A program made the translations under genes and the position numbers. Below are positions 32,623-41,646 of a stretch of DNA of 64,000 nucleotides, piece by piece (positions within the stretch are counted from its first letter, which is position 1; the number at the start of each line of letters is the position of its first letter). The stretch spans positions 62,001 through 126,000 of the forward strand of contig NZ_UFQQ01000001.1 of the NCBI RefSeq assembly GCF_900218015.1, written 5' to 3'. The notes beneath the pieces are model-generated. The model was given only the letters and a program-made list of their open reading frames with translations. It was not told the DNA's origin and ran no database searches. The DNA is from Rhodopseudomonas pentothenatexigens (GTDB lineage: Bacteria > Pseudomonadota > Alphaproteobacteria > Rhizobiales > Xanthobacteraceae).

Positions 32623-32871
32623 TCAGAAGCACAGCCCGACGCGGCGGCCGCGCTTCCACACCATGCGGCATTTTTTTCTGGTGGCGCCGTGCAGCAGCTC
32701 GAACCGCTGCGGCAGATTGGCGTCGGCATTGAGCTCGACGCAGGCGCCACCGGCCGAATAGTCGAGCACGCGGCAGGGGATCACGGGCAGCTTGGCCCCG
32801 ACGATCAAATTGGCATTGCCGGATACGAGCCCGCTCGGACGGACACGCGCAAATCGCCGCGGCTGAGTCAT
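32623..32871 (-). CDS. PilZ-domain protein (putative c-di-GMP binder)
   Basis: 82 aa, essentially one PilZ domain. The RxxxR element appears near the start (RRFARVRPSG), and the second motif (D/N)xSxxG is DYSAGGACVEL. The C-terminus ends GRRVGLCF, close to the typical G-x-x-F ending. Convergent with the MotB-like gene (30-base gap), so c-di-GMP control of a stator function is a tempting but unproven link. Confidence 0.85.
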   Translation of the reverse strand: MTQPRRFARVRPSGLVSGNANLIVGAKLPVIPCRVLDYSAGGACVELNADANLPQRFELLHGATRKKCRMVWKRGRRVGLCF

Positions 32872-33028
32872 GCAATGGTTCCCCGCGTGGTTGGAGCAAC
32901 GTCGGAAACGATTGCAACTCAGACTTGTTAAATTCGAGTTGTTGTCGACGGATAACGATCGCTAACTGTTTGCGACACGCCGTGCCCCGCACGGGGGGCA
33001 CGACGACATGCTTAACCGCGGGTTAGTA

Positions 33029-33529
33029 TCAGCTCGCCTTCTGGATCTCGATCCGCTTGGCCGTCGAGGGCGGGGCTTCCACTTTCGGCAGCGTCACGGT
33101 CAGCACGCCGTTCTTGAAGCTGGCTGTGACCTGGTCCGCCGCGATCGCGGCGTCGAGCGGGATCCGGCGTTCGAACTTGCCGTAGAAGTGCTCGCTGAAC
33201 TGCTTGTCCTTGGCCTCGGTCGACGACGTCTTCTCGCCGCGGATGGTCAGGACGCCATCGTCGAGCAACACCTCGACGTCCTTTTCTTCAAGGCCCGGCA
33301 CTTCGGCAGCGATCTTCAGCTCCTTGTCGCCATCGGCGATTTCGAGTTTCGGCCAACCTGTACTGAACGGCGTCAGCGCACCGGCACGCGTCGGCAAGTC
33401 GAAACCGCGGAATACGTCGTCGAACAGCCGGTTCATTTCGCGGTGCAGCGACAGGAACGGGTCACCGTCGAACGAGCGGGTCGCGGGTTGATTGGTCCGG
33501 CCCCAGGGGATGATGTCGCGCATGTTCAT
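33029..33529 (-). CDS. Small heat shock protein (Hsp20/alpha-crystallin family)
   Basis: ATP-independent holdase. 166 aa from the ATG at 33529, with a strong GAGGAGG ribosome-binding site. The alpha-crystallin domain spans about residues 58-155 (PKLEIADGDKELKIAAEVPG, KDVEVLLDDGVLTIRGEK), with the C-terminal G-V-L signature FKNGVLTVTLPK. The N-terminal arm is polar. The 239-base divergent gap to the next gene holds a CTTGAAA on the plus strand, a weak match to heat-shock -35 elements; no ROSE thermometer was recognised. Confidence 0.93.
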   Translation of the reverse strand: MNMRDIIPWGRTNQPATRSFDGDPFLSLHREMNRLFDDVFRGFDLPTRAGALTPFSTGWPKLEIADGDKELKIAAEVPGLEEKDVEVLLDDGVLTIRGEKTSSTEAKDKQFSEHFYGKFERRIPLDAAIAADQVTASFKNGVLTVTLPKVEAPPSTAKRIEIQKAS

Positions 33530-33768
33530 GGATGCCTCCTCGTACTCGTCTTGAATGATCCTCGATACTGTTAGTTGTGATCGGGAAGTCGCCCGCGTAT
33601 CGTGGGTGCGCCCTCGATTTGGGCGCGGCCGTGCCGCCGTCAAGAGGCGGGTGGTAGCCCTGTGACGGGGCGAGAAGATTTTTTTCGCGCGGGGTCTTGA
33701 AAGCGGTAACGCCGTGTCCAAGTCATCGGCCGTCCCGGTTTGGAAGGAGGAATTCGGGAGGACCACAG

Positions 33769-34245
33769 ATGCGATCCACCAATTTCGAACACAGCTACGC
33801 GCCTGGCGCCGCGAGCGTCACGGCCTCGAGACCGTCGGCGACGGTCTACGATCATCCCGACCAGGTGCTGCGTGACGACGCGCTGAGCACCGCGGACAAG
33901 CGGGCCATTCTGTCCTCATGGGCATCCGACGCCAACGCCGTCGAGCAGCAGCCGTGGCTGCGTCTTGCGCCGGGGCACCGCAATCCGGTGCCGCTACGCG
34001 CGATCCTCGACGCCCTGCAGCGGCTCGATGACGACGATCCGCCGCCGAAAGGCGGGGCCTCGATCCGTCTGAGCGGCGACCGCGCCGCTCAGCATGATCC
34101 GTCCGACGATGACCGGCCATCATGGAGGAGGCATTATGGTCTGGCGCCACGTATCAACCAGTTTCGACCCGTCACGCTGCCCCGAGTGCGGCGCGACCAT
34201 GCGGCTTGCGCGCGTCGAGCCGCGGCCGGTCGGGCGCAGGGTTGA
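33769..34245 (+). CDS. Hypothetical protein, divergent from the Hsp20 gene
   Basis: Up to 158 aa from the ATG at 33769, with GGGAGGA 7-13 bases upstream. The best-composed part is residues 1-105 (VYDHPDQVLRDDALSTADKR, AILSSWASDANAVEQQPWLR), polar and without membrane segments. The phrase around DHPDQVL..AILSSWASDA is seen in small stress-associated proteins of Rhizobiales, as far as I recall. The last third becomes Arg-rich and overlaps the next gene by 110 bases, so the true C-terminus may be shorter (frameshift or sequencing slip). Confidence 0.6.
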   Translation: MRSTNFEHSYAPGAASVTASRPSATVYDHPDQVLRDDALSTADKRAILSSWASDANAVEQQPWLRLAPGHRNPVPLRAILDALQRLDDDDPPPKGGASIRLSGDRAAQHDPSDDDRPSWRRHYGLAPRINQFRPVTLPRVRRDHAACARRAAAGRAQG

Positions 34246-34336
34246 ATTCGAGCGCCACATCTACCGCTGTGAAAATTGCTCCAACACCAGCCGGTTCGTG
34301 ATCGACCGGCAGGCCGCGGACTACGCGTTAGCGTGA
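34136..34336 (+). CDS. Small zinc-ribbon protein
   Basis: 66 aa from the ATG at 34136, preceded by GGAGGAGG 4-11 bases upstream, a very good ribosome-binding site. Two CxxC pairs, CPEC (about residues 15-18) and CENC (about 43-46), form a zinc ribbon. It starts inside the frame of the preceding gene, in a different frame. Function unknown; a nucleic-acid or protein-binding adaptor would fit the fold. Confidence 0.7.
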   Translation: MVWRHVSTSFDPSRCPECGATMRLARVEPRPVGRRVEFERHIYRCENCSNTSRFVIDRQAADYALA

Positions 34337-34373
34337 CGACGCAGATGCGCGCCGTGCGATGCGGCGGCCGGCG

Positions 34374-36932
34374 TCAGGCCGATTGCCGCATCATCCTCCG
34401 CCACAGCGGCTTGACCAGTTCCAGCACGATCAGAACCGCCAGCGCCGCGGCCGCGGTGAGGCCGAGATCGTCCGGATGCAGCGGGCCGAACCGGAATAGA
34501 TCGCGCAGCCAGGGCCATGTCAGGCTCGCCACCAGCACCACCGCGACGATGCCGAGCATCCCCGCCAGCATCGCGTTCGGCCGCCGCAGTGCCGTCAGCA
34601 GCGAGGCGCTGAACGAGCGATTGACGAAGATCAGCCCGACGAAGCTCAGCACCAGCGCGAAGAAGGTGAGGGCGCGGAGTTCGGCGTCTGGCATCGCGCG
34701 ATACTGTCCGATCACGAACACGCCGCCGACCAGCGCGAACACCAGCGCTCCCTGGATGAAACCCCAGGCGATCAGCGCACGGCTGAACAGCGGCTGCTCC
34801 GGATCGCGCGGTGGCCGCTTCATCGCGTCGTCCTCGGCGGTCTCGGCCTCGAATACGATCGAGCACACCGGATCGATGATCATCTCCAGGAACGCGATAT
34901 GGATCGGGCCGAGCAGGATCGGCAGTCCGAACAGCAGCGGCAGCAGCGCCAGCCCGGCGATCGGCACGTGCACGGCGAAGATGAAGCCCATCGCCTTGAC
35001 GAGGTTGTCGTAGATCCGCCGTCCGAGCCGGATCGCCTTGACGATCGAGGCGAAGTCGTCGTCGAGCAGCACGATTGCCGAAGCCTCGCGGGCGACGTCG
35101 GTGCCGCGGCCGCCCATCGCGATGCCGATATGCGCGGCCTTCAGGGACGGCGCGTCGTTGACGCCGTCGCCGGTCATCGCCACCACCTCGCCATCGGCCT
35201 TCAGCGCCTCGACGATCCGCAGCTTCTGCTCCGGCATGATCCGCGCGAACACGGTGACGCTGCGCAGCCGCTCCGCCAGCGCGGCGTCGTCGAGCGCCGC
35301 GATTTCTTCGCCGGTGACGCAGGCGTCGGCCCCGATCCCGGCCTGACGGGCGATCGCCTGCGCGGTCGCCGGATAATCGCCGGTGATCATCACCACGCGA
35401 ATGCCGGCGGCGCGGCAGTCGGCGACGGCGGCCGGCACCGACGCGCGCAGCGGGTCGGCGAGGCCGATCAGGCCGAGGAAGTTGAAACGAAAGCCGAGCT
35501 GGGTCTCCGGCCAATCCTCGCCGGGATGCGAGGCGCGGGCGACGCCGAGCACGCGCAGCCCGTCGGCGGCCATCGCATCGACGGTCCGTGAGACGGCGCT
35601 GAGCGCGGCGTCATCGAGCCCGCACATCCGCGCGATCGCCTCCGGCGCGCCTTTAGCCGCCACCACGTAGTTGCCGGCATCGTCCGGGTCGCGCCAGACC
35701 TGGGTGATCGCCAGCAGGTCGCGGCGCAGCCCGTAGGCGTGGACCAGGCTGCGTGCGCCGTTGCCATTCGGCAGGTGATCGCCGGCCAGACGGTGCAGTG
35801 CCTGATCCATCGGATCGAACGGATCGGGAGCCGCGGCGAGCAGGCCGGTTTCCAGCAGCGGCGCGAAGCCGTCCGGCAGCGCGGCGTCCCCGCCCGGCCG
35901 GAACGCCTCTCCGGAGGCGAGCCGCAGTTCGGCGACCGACATCCGGTTTTCGGTCAGCGTGCCGGTCTTGTCGGTGCACAGCACCGTGGCGGAGCCGAGC
36001 GCCTCGATCGCGGCGGCGCGCCGGGTCAGCACCCGGGCCTGCGAAATCCGCCACGCGCCCATCGCCATGAACACCGTCAGCACCACCGGGAATTCCTCCG
36101 GCAGCATCGACATGCCGACCGTGATGCCGGCCAGCACCGCGTCGAGCCAGCCGTCGCGCAGCGTGCCGTAGAGGATTACGACCAGCAGCGTGAACGCTCC
36201 GGCGATGATGCCGAAGGTCCGCACCAGCTTGCGGGTCTGCTGCTGAAGCCGCGGCGCTTCGGTCTGCACCGAGCCGAGCGCCTGACCGATCCTGCCGATC
36301 TCGCTGCGTGGGCCGGTGGCGATCACTTCGGCGATGCCGCCGCCGCGCACCACCAGCGCGCCGGAATAAACATTGGGCTGATCGTCGCCGCCGGGGCGAT
36401 GCGATGCCGAGGCGTCGGCCTCGTCACGGCTGAGCTTGCGCACCGGCACCGACTCGCCGGTCAGCAGCGACTCGTCGACCAAGAGATCGTCGGCCTGCAA
36501 CAGCACCGCGTCGGCGGCGATGCGGTCGCCTTCGGACAGCACGATGACGTCGCCGCGCGCCACCTCGCGGCCGGCAATGCGTTTGCGTGCCCCGTCGCGG
36601 ATCACCAGCGCCCGCGGGCTGGTGAGGTCGCGCAGCGTCTCCAGCACCCGCTCGGTGCGCGCTTCCTGCACCACCGTGATCACCACCGACAGCGTGGCGA
36701 AGATCAGCAGGATGATTGCTTCCTTAAGATCGCCGAGCGCCAGGTACACCACGCCGCCGCCGAGAAGCAGCGCCAGCATCGGCTCGCGCACCACCTCGAG
36801 CACGATGCCGAGCAGCGTGCGGCGATCGGGGCTGGGCAGCTCGTTGTAGCCCTCGCCGGCGAGCCGGGCTGCAGCCTCGCGCTCGCTGAGGCCGGTGATG
36901 GTGTCGGCGGGAGAGGCGAGGTCGGCGGGCAT
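34374..36932 (-). CDS. Cation-transporting P-type ATPase (substrate unclear)
   Basis: 852 aa from the ATG at 36932. Domains in order: N-terminal cation-ATPase domain (10-70), actuator domain with LLTGES at 158-161, helix 4 with PEEFP at 278-282, phosphorylation motif DKTGTLT at 321-327, hinge MTGDGVNDAP near 600, and four or more C-terminal helices. Overall resemblance is to P2-type (Ca/Mg/Na-K) pumps, but PEEFP replaces the PEGLP of calcium pumps, so the ion cannot be named. Located in the accessory block just before moaC. Confidence 0.92.
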   Translation of the reverse strand: MPADLASPADTITGLSEREAAARLAGEGYNELPSPDRRTLLGIVLEVVREPMLALLLGGGVVYLALGDLKEAIILLIFATLSVVITVVQEARTERVLETLRDLTSPRALVIRDGARKRIAGREVARGDVIVLSEGDRIAADAVLLQADDLLVDESLLTGESVPVRKLSRDEADASASHRPGGDDQPNVYSGALVVRGGGIAEVIATGPRSEIGRIGQALGSVQTEAPRLQQQTRKLVRTFGIIAGAFTLLVVILYGTLRDGWLDAVLAGITVGMSMLPEEFPVVLTVFMAMGAWRISQARVLTRRAAAIEALGSATVLCTDKTGTLTENRMSVAELRLASGEAFRPGGDAALPDGFAPLLETGLLAAAPDPFDPMDQALHRLAGDHLPNGNGARSLVHAYGLRRDLLAITQVWRDPDDAGNYVVAAKGAPEAIARMCGLDDAALSAVSRTVDAMAADGLRVLGVARASHPGEDWPETQLGFRFNFLGLIGLADPLRASVPAAVADCRAAGIRVVMITGDYPATAQAIARQAGIGADACVTGEEIAALDDAALAERLRSVTVFARIMPEQKLRIVEALKADGEVVAMTGDGVNDAPSLKAAHIGIAMGGRGTDVAREASAIVLLDDDFASIVKAIRLGRRIYDNLVKAMGFIFAVHVPIAGLALLPLLFGLPILLGPIHIAFLEMIIDPVCSIVFEAETAEDDAMKRPPRDPEQPLFSRALIAWGFIQGALVFALVGGVFVIGQYRAMPDAELRALTFFALVLSFVGLIFVNRSFSASLLTALRRPNAMLAGMLGIVAVVLVASLTWPWLRDLFRFGPLHPDDLGLTAAAALAVLIVLELVKPLWRRMMRQSA

Positions 36933-36969
36933 CGGGGAACCTGACGTTCGAGAGGCCGCCGATGCTAGC

Positions 36970-37500
36970 TCATTTCCGGCTCGCACTGGCGACGTAGTCG
37001 CCGGACTTGCCGCCGGTCTTGGCGATGAGCTGGATGCCCTCGATCCGGACGCCGCGCTCCGCCGCCTTGATCATGTCGTAGATCGTCAGGCACGCGACCG
37101 AGACCGCGGTCAGCGCTTCCATCTCGACGCCGGTCGGGCCGGTGACCTTGACGGTGGCGCGGACGATGCAGCCAGGCAGCTTGGCGTCCGGCGTGATGTC
37201 GAGCGTGACCTTGGACAGCGCCAGCGGATGGCACAGCGGGATCAACTCGGCGGTGCGCTTGGCCGCCATGATCCCGGCGACGCGCGCCGTGCCGAGCACG
37301 TCGCCCTTCTTGCCGTCGCCGCTGAGGATCAGCTCCAGCGTCGCCTTCTTCATCACCACGCGGCCCTCGGCGACCGCGACGCGTTCGGTGGCAGGTTTTT
37401 CCGACACGTCCACCATCCGCGCCTCACCGCTGGCGCCGATATGGGTGAGGGCGGGAGGCGTTGCCTCCGGCTTGGATTTCGACTTCGCGGTCTTTGCCAT
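36970..37500 (-). CDS. moaC: Cyclic pyranopterin monophosphate synthase MoaC
   Basis: Second half of the first step of molybdenum cofactor synthesis. 176 aa from the ATG at 37500; the first 30 residues are a Lys/Ala-rich lead. [18 protein letters not shown] opens the conserved core, followed by [20 protein letters not shown] (metal and active-site region) and [20 protein letters not shown]. It starts 8 bases after trpC ends, so it is the tail of the ppiD-trpD-trpC-moaC run. Confidence 0.97.
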   Translation of the reverse strand: MAKTAKSKSKPEATPPALTHIGASGEARMVDVSEKPATERVAVAEGRVVMKKATLELILSGDGKKGDVLGTARVAGIMAAKRTAELIPLCHPLALSKVTLDITPDAKLPGCIVRATVKVTGPTGVEMEALTAVSVACLTIYDMIKAAERGVRIEGIQLIAKTGGKSGDYVASASRK

Positions 37501-37508
37501 GCTTCGCC

Positions 37509-38306
37509 TCAGGCCGCGCGCGCCAGCAGCGCGCGGGTGGCGGCGGTGACGTCCTGCTGCCGCATCAGGCTTTCGCCGACCAGGAAGGTCGACATCCCGA
37601 CGTGGGCGAGGCGGGCGAGATCGGCGGGCGTGAAGATGCCGCTTTCGCCGACCATCAGGCGATCGTTCGGGATCAGCGGCGCCAGCGCCTCGCTGGTCGC
37701 CAGCGTCACCTCGAAGGTACGCAGGTTGCGGTTGTTGACGCCGACCATCGGCGACCGCAGCTTCAGTGCGCGCTCCAGCTCTGGCGCATCGTGGACTTCG
37801 AGCAGCACGTCCATGCCGAACTCGAACGCGGCGTCCTCGATGTCCTTGGCTTCGGCATCGTCGAGCGCCGCCATGATGATCAGGATGCAGTCGGCACCGT
37901 AGGCGCGGGCTTCGACCACCTGATAGGTGTCGTACATGAAGTCCTTGCGCAGCGCCGGCAGCGACACCGCGGCGCGCGCGGCGACGAGATAATCGAGGCT
38001 GCCCTGGAACGACGGCGTGTCGGTCAGCACCGACAGGCACGCCGCGCCGCCGGCCTGATAGGCCCGTGCCAGCGCTGGCGGATCGAAGTCGGCGCGGATC
38101 AGTCCCTTCGATGGCGATGCCTTCTTGATCTCGGCGATCAGCCCGTAGTCGCCGACCGCATGCTTGGCGCGCAGCGCCTTGACGAAGCCGCGCGGCGGCG
38201 AGGCTTCACGCGCGATCGCCTCGATCGCGGCGAGCGGACGCTCGCGCTTGGCGGCCGCGATCTCCTCGCGCTTGTAGGCTTCGATCTTGGTCAGGATGTC
38301 GGACAC
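37509..38306 (-). CDS. trpC: Indole-3-glycerol phosphate synthase
   Basis: Tryptophan pathway TIM-barrel enzyme that cyclises CdRP. 265 aa from a GTG at 38306 (reads V-S-D-I-L-T-K-I); the frame is open upstream into an intergenic repeat, which is not coding. Motifs are [20 protein letters not shown] (catalytic Lys), [47 protein letters not shown] and [12 protein letters not shown]. Confidence 0.97.
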   Translation of the reverse strand: MSDILTKIEAYKREEIAAAKRERPLAAIEAIAREASPPRGFVKALRAKHAVGDYGLIAEIKKASPSKGLIRADFDPPALARAYQAGGAACLSVLTDTPSFQGSLDYLVAARAAVSLPALRKDFMYDTYQVVEARAYGADCILIIMAALDDAEAKDIEDAAFEFGMDVLLEVHDAPELERALKLRSPMVGVNNRNLRTFEVTLATSEALAPLIPNDRLMVGESGIFTPADLARLAHVGMSTFLVGESLMRQQDVTAATRALLARAA

Positions 38307-38346
38307 GATGGCTCGTCCAGTTCGAGTGAAGCTGCGTTTGTACTCC

Positions 38347-38433
38347 GTCATGGCCGGGCTTGTCCCGGCCATCCACATCGCCGGCACGTCGCGTGACCAA
38401 GACGTGGATGCCCGGCACGAGGCCAGGCATGAC
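38347..38433. repeat. Intergenic palindromic repeat between trpC and trpD
   Basis: A roughly 87-base imperfect palindrome begins GTCATGGCCGGGCTTGTCCC and ends with GAGGCCAGGCATGAC; each half also folds on itself (GGCCGGG..CCCGGCC). This is the style of dispersed intergenic repeat common in Bradyrhizobium and Rhodopseudomonas genomes, as I recall. It would form a strong hairpin in the trpD-trpC transcript. Confidence 0.75.
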
Positions 38434-38435
38434 GA

Positions 38436-39452
38436 CTAGGCCGCTTCCGACACAGCGATCAGCTTCTTCAGCCGTGCTTCGGCGGCGCCGCTGTCGATCG
38501 CCTTCGCGCCGAGCGCGACGCCTTCCTTGAGGTCCTTGGCGCGGCCGGCGACCACCAGCGTCGCGGCGGCGTTGAGCAGCGCGACGTCGCGGTACGGACC
38601 GGGCATGCCTTCCAGCACGGCGCGCAGCGCCACCGCGTTGGCCTGGGCATCGCCGCCCTTCAGCGCTTCGGCCGGGGCGCGGGGCAGGCCGGCGTCTTCG
38701 GGGCTGATCTCGAAGCTGGTGATCTCGCCGTTCTTCAGTTCGGCCACCGCGGTGGTGCCGGACAGCGTGATCTCGTCGAGCCCGTCCGAGCCGTGCACCA
38801 CCCAGATCGCCTCGGAGCCGAGGTTGTTCAGCACCTGCGCCAGCGGCTGCACCCATTGCCGCGAGAACACGCCGATCATCTGACGCTTGACGCCGGCCGG
38901 GTTGGACAGCGGTCCGAGCAGGTTGAAGATGGTGCGGGTGGCGAGTTCGACCCGGGTCGGGCCGACGTTCTTCATCGCCGGGTGATGCGTCGGCGCGAAC
39001 ATGAAGCCGATGCCGGCTTCTTCGACGCAGCGGCCGACCTGCTCGGGCGTGATGTCGATCCTGACACCGAGTGCGGCGAGCACGTCGGCGGCGCCGGATT
39101 TCGACGACAGTGCGCGATTGCCGTGCTTGGCGACGGTGACGCCGCAGCCGGCGACGACGAACGAGGCGCAGGTCGAGACGTTGACCGAACCGGAGCCGTC
39201 ACCGCCGGTGCCGACGATATCGACCGCGTCCGCCGGGGCGGTGACCGGCAGCATCTTGGCGCGCATCGCGGTCACCGCGCCGGTGATCTCGTCGACGGTC
39301 TCGCCGCGGACCCTGAGGCCCATCAGCAGCGCGCCCATCTGCGACGGCGTCGCGTCGCCGGACATCATCGCGTCGAAGGCGCCGGCAGCCTCCTCGCGCG
39401 TCAGCGTCGCGCCGGTCGCGACCTTTGCGATAATCGATTTGAAATCAACCAT
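38436..39452 (-). CDS. trpD: Anthranilate phosphoribosyltransferase
   Basis: Couples anthranilate to PRPP in tryptophan synthesis. 338 aa. PRPP loop [14 protein letters not shown] near residue 82, [20 protein letters not shown], and the anthranilate-binding region with [15 protein letters not shown]. It follows ppiD by 36 bases on the minus strand and precedes trpC across the palindromic repeat. Confidence 0.97.
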   Translation of the reverse strand: MVDFKSIIAKVATGATLTREEAAGAFDAMMSGDATPSQMGALLMGLRVRGETVDEITGAVTAMRAKMLPVTAPADAVDIVGTGGDGSGSVNVSTCASFVVAGCGVTVAKHGNRALSSKSGAADVLAALGVRIDITPEQVGRCVEEAGIGFMFAPTHHPAMKNVGPTRVELATRTIFNLLGPLSNPAGVKRQMIGVFSRQWVQPLAQVLNNLGSEAIWVVHGSDGLDEITLSGTTAVAELKNGEITSFEISPEDAGLPRAPAEALKGGDAQANAVALRAVLEGMPGPYRDVALLNAAATLVVAGRAKDLKEGVALGAKAIDSGAAEARLKKLIAVSEAA

Positions 39453-39488
39453 TGTCCCCTTCGGCGACCGGACTGCGGCGTTACGCCG

Positions 39489-41390
39489 TCAGTTCGTCGC
39501 CGCCCCCGTTGCCTGCGCCACCGCTTCCTGATTGATCTTGGTGCCGATGTCGTTCTCCAGCCAGGCGATGTACTCGCCGACCTGCTCGTCGCGCAGCCGC
39601 TGCACCAGATTGTCCTTCAACTGCTGCATCTGCGGCGCGTTGACGTCGGCCGGCGGCACGGTATCGCCGGTGACGCGGAACACGTACCACTCGGTGCCGC
39701 TGCCACCCTGGACCTGACCGGCGCCGTCCTTGGCGGTCCGGAAGACCGCATCCACCACCGTATTCGGCAGGCCGGCGTCGGCGCCTTCGCGCTGGATCCC
39801 GGTCGCGCTCTGCACCGTGACGCCGGCCGGCGCCACCTCGGCGAGCTTGGCGCCGCCCTGCAGCTTCTGCACCAATTCGGTCGCGAGCTTGCGCAGCTTC
39901 TCGGTGACCTGTTCGGCGCGCCAGCCGGCTTCGACCTTGTCCTTGACCTCGTCGAGCGGACGTTCGCGCGATGGCGTGACGCCGATGATGTCGTACCAGA
40001 CATAGCCGTTCTGGTAGCTGATGGCGTCGTTGTCGACGCCCGGATCGCTGTTGAACGCGGCGTTGGCAAGTTCGAGTCCCTTCGGAATCGACGCCACCGG
40101 CGTGCCGTCCGGCCCGCGGCCCGAACGATCGATCGCCTCGACCGTGACCGCGCTGAGGCCGAACTGCTTGGCCGCTTCGATCACGCTGGCGCCGCCGCCA
40201 CGGGCGTCCTCGATCTTGTCGTGCAGCTCCTGCACCTGCCTGCGGGCGCGCTCCTGGGCGATATCCCGCTTCAGGGTTGCCGCCACGCTGACGTACTCCG
40301 GCTGCTTGCCGGGCTCGATCCTGGTCACCTCGAGCAGCACGGTGCCGAACTGGCCCTGCACCGGCTGGCTGACCTCGTTCAGCGGCAGCGCGAACGCCGC
40401 CGCGGCGACCTTCGGATCGAGCATGTCGGACTGGCTGACCAAGCCGAGGTCGAGATCGGCCGGCTTGACGCCGCGCTCCTTGGCGAGGTCGGCGAAGCTG
40501 GTGCCGCCGGCGATCTTGGCGCGGGCCGCCTGGGCTTCGTCGGCGTTCGGGAACACGATCTGCTGGATCTGCCGTTTCTCCGGTGTCGACAGCTTGTCCT
40601 TGCGCTGCTCGAACAGCTTCTGCGCGTCGGCGTCGGACACCTCGGTCCACTTCGCGAGCGATTCGGGCGTCACCACCAGAAACGATACCTTTCGGTATTC
40701 GGGCGCGCGGAACTGCGCCTTGTGCGAGTCGTAGAACGCGCTGAGGTCGGCCGGCGAGGGCGCCTCGATGGCACCGGCCTGGGCGTCGGTCAGCTTCAGA
40801 TAGTCGATCGCGCGCTGTTCGTTCTGGAATTGGCTCAGCGCCTGCAGCAGCAGCTTCGGCGGTTCGAGGCCGGCGGTGATGGTGCCGGCGATCTGACGGC
40901 GCAGCGCGACGCGGCGCTGCTCGGCGACGTAGCGCTGCTCGGTGAAGCCGAACTGCCGGATCAGCTGCTGAAAGCGGCCGGCGTCGAACTGTCCATTGGC
41001 ACCTTTGAAGTTCGGATCCTCCAGGATCGACTTCATGGTCTCGGCGTCGGACTGGCCGAGCCCGAGCCGGCGCGCGTCCTCGTCGAGCGCGGCCTCGGCG
41101 ATGGTCTGCTGCAGCACCTGACGGTCGATGCCGATCGCGCGCGCCTGATCGGGCGTCAGCGGCCGGCCGAACTGGCGGCCGATCTGCTGCAGTCGATCAT
41201 TGTAGGTCTGCCGGAACTGCTCGGTGGAGATCTCGGTGCTGCCGATCTTGGCGAGCGTCGACCGGCCGAATCCACGGAACACGTCGGCGATGCCCCAGAC
41301 TCCGAAACTGATGATCAGGACGCCCATCACGATCGTCATGATGGTCTTGCCAACCCAGTTGGATGAGGCTTTGCGCATTCCTCGGAGCAT
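39489..41390 (-). CDS. ppiD: Periplasmic peptidyl-prolyl cis-trans isomerase (PpiD/SurA-type)
   Basis: Membrane-anchored chaperone for exported proteins. 633 aa. A short basic N-terminus is followed by one helix (about residues 17-36: IMTIVMGVLIISFGVWGIAD). A SurA-like N-terminal chaperone segment lies at about 40-200, then a parvulin domain at about 240-360 (IQQIVFPNADEAQAARAKIA, FADLAKERG). The symbol rests on architecture. Divergent from tpiA, with a 256-base gap in which I see no clear promoter. Confidence 0.9.
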   Translation of the reverse strand: MLRGMRKASSNWVGKTIMTIVMGVLIISFGVWGIADVFRGFGRSTLAKIGSTEISTEQFRQTYNDRLQQIGRQFGRPLTPDQARAIGIDRQVLQQTIAEAALDEDARRLGLGQSDAETMKSILEDPNFKGANGQFDAGRFQQLIRQFGFTEQRYVAEQRRVALRRQIAGTITAGLEPPKLLLQALSQFQNEQRAIDYLKLTDAQAGAIEAPSPADLSAFYDSHKAQFRAPEYRKVSFLVVTPESLAKWTEVSDADAQKLFEQRKDKLSTPEKRQIQQIVFPNADEAQAARAKIAGGTSFADLAKERGVKPADLDLGLVSQSDMLDPKVAAAAFALPLNEVSQPVQGQFGTVLLEVTRIEPGKQPEYVSVAATLKRDIAQERARRQVQELHDKIEDARGGGASVIEAAKQFGLSAVTVEAIDRSGRGPDGTPVASIPKGLELANAAFNSDPGVDNDAISYQNGYVWYDIIGVTPSRERPLDEVKDKVEAGWRAEQVTEKLRKLATELVQKLQGGAKLAEVAPAGVTVQSATGIQREGADAGLPNTVVDAVFRTAKDGAGQVQGGSGTEWYVFRVTGDTVPPADVNAPQMQQLKDNLVQRLRDEQVGEYIAWLENDIGTKINQEAVAQATGAATN

Positions 41391-41646
41391 GGAGTCACTT
41401 TTTGTCAGGAGGGAACCGGCCGCGCTCGCTGGGCGCGGGTGCGCAAATTAGCGTCGCCGGCTTGAAAATCCATCATAAAGTGCCGTCGATGGCGTCGCAA
41501 CCGAACGCCAGTATCGTGGTCGGGTTGCGGCCACTCGAATCTCCGGCTGTGCTGCGGATCGCCGCAGCGGGGAAATTCACGTCTCCTTGAGTCTCGCAAT
41601 CGGCTCTGCTAGCGGAACGGCTCAACCCTCTATTGCGAGAGTGCTC

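Noticed and set aside
33690-33735. CTTGAAA motif as a heat-shock sigma-32 promoter for the gene at 33769
   Set aside because: The -35 part fits, but no matching -10 lies at the right distance.
38793-41366. Open frame of 857 codons antisense to trpD and ppiD
   Set aside because: Crosses the boundary between two certain genes and has shadow-frame composition.
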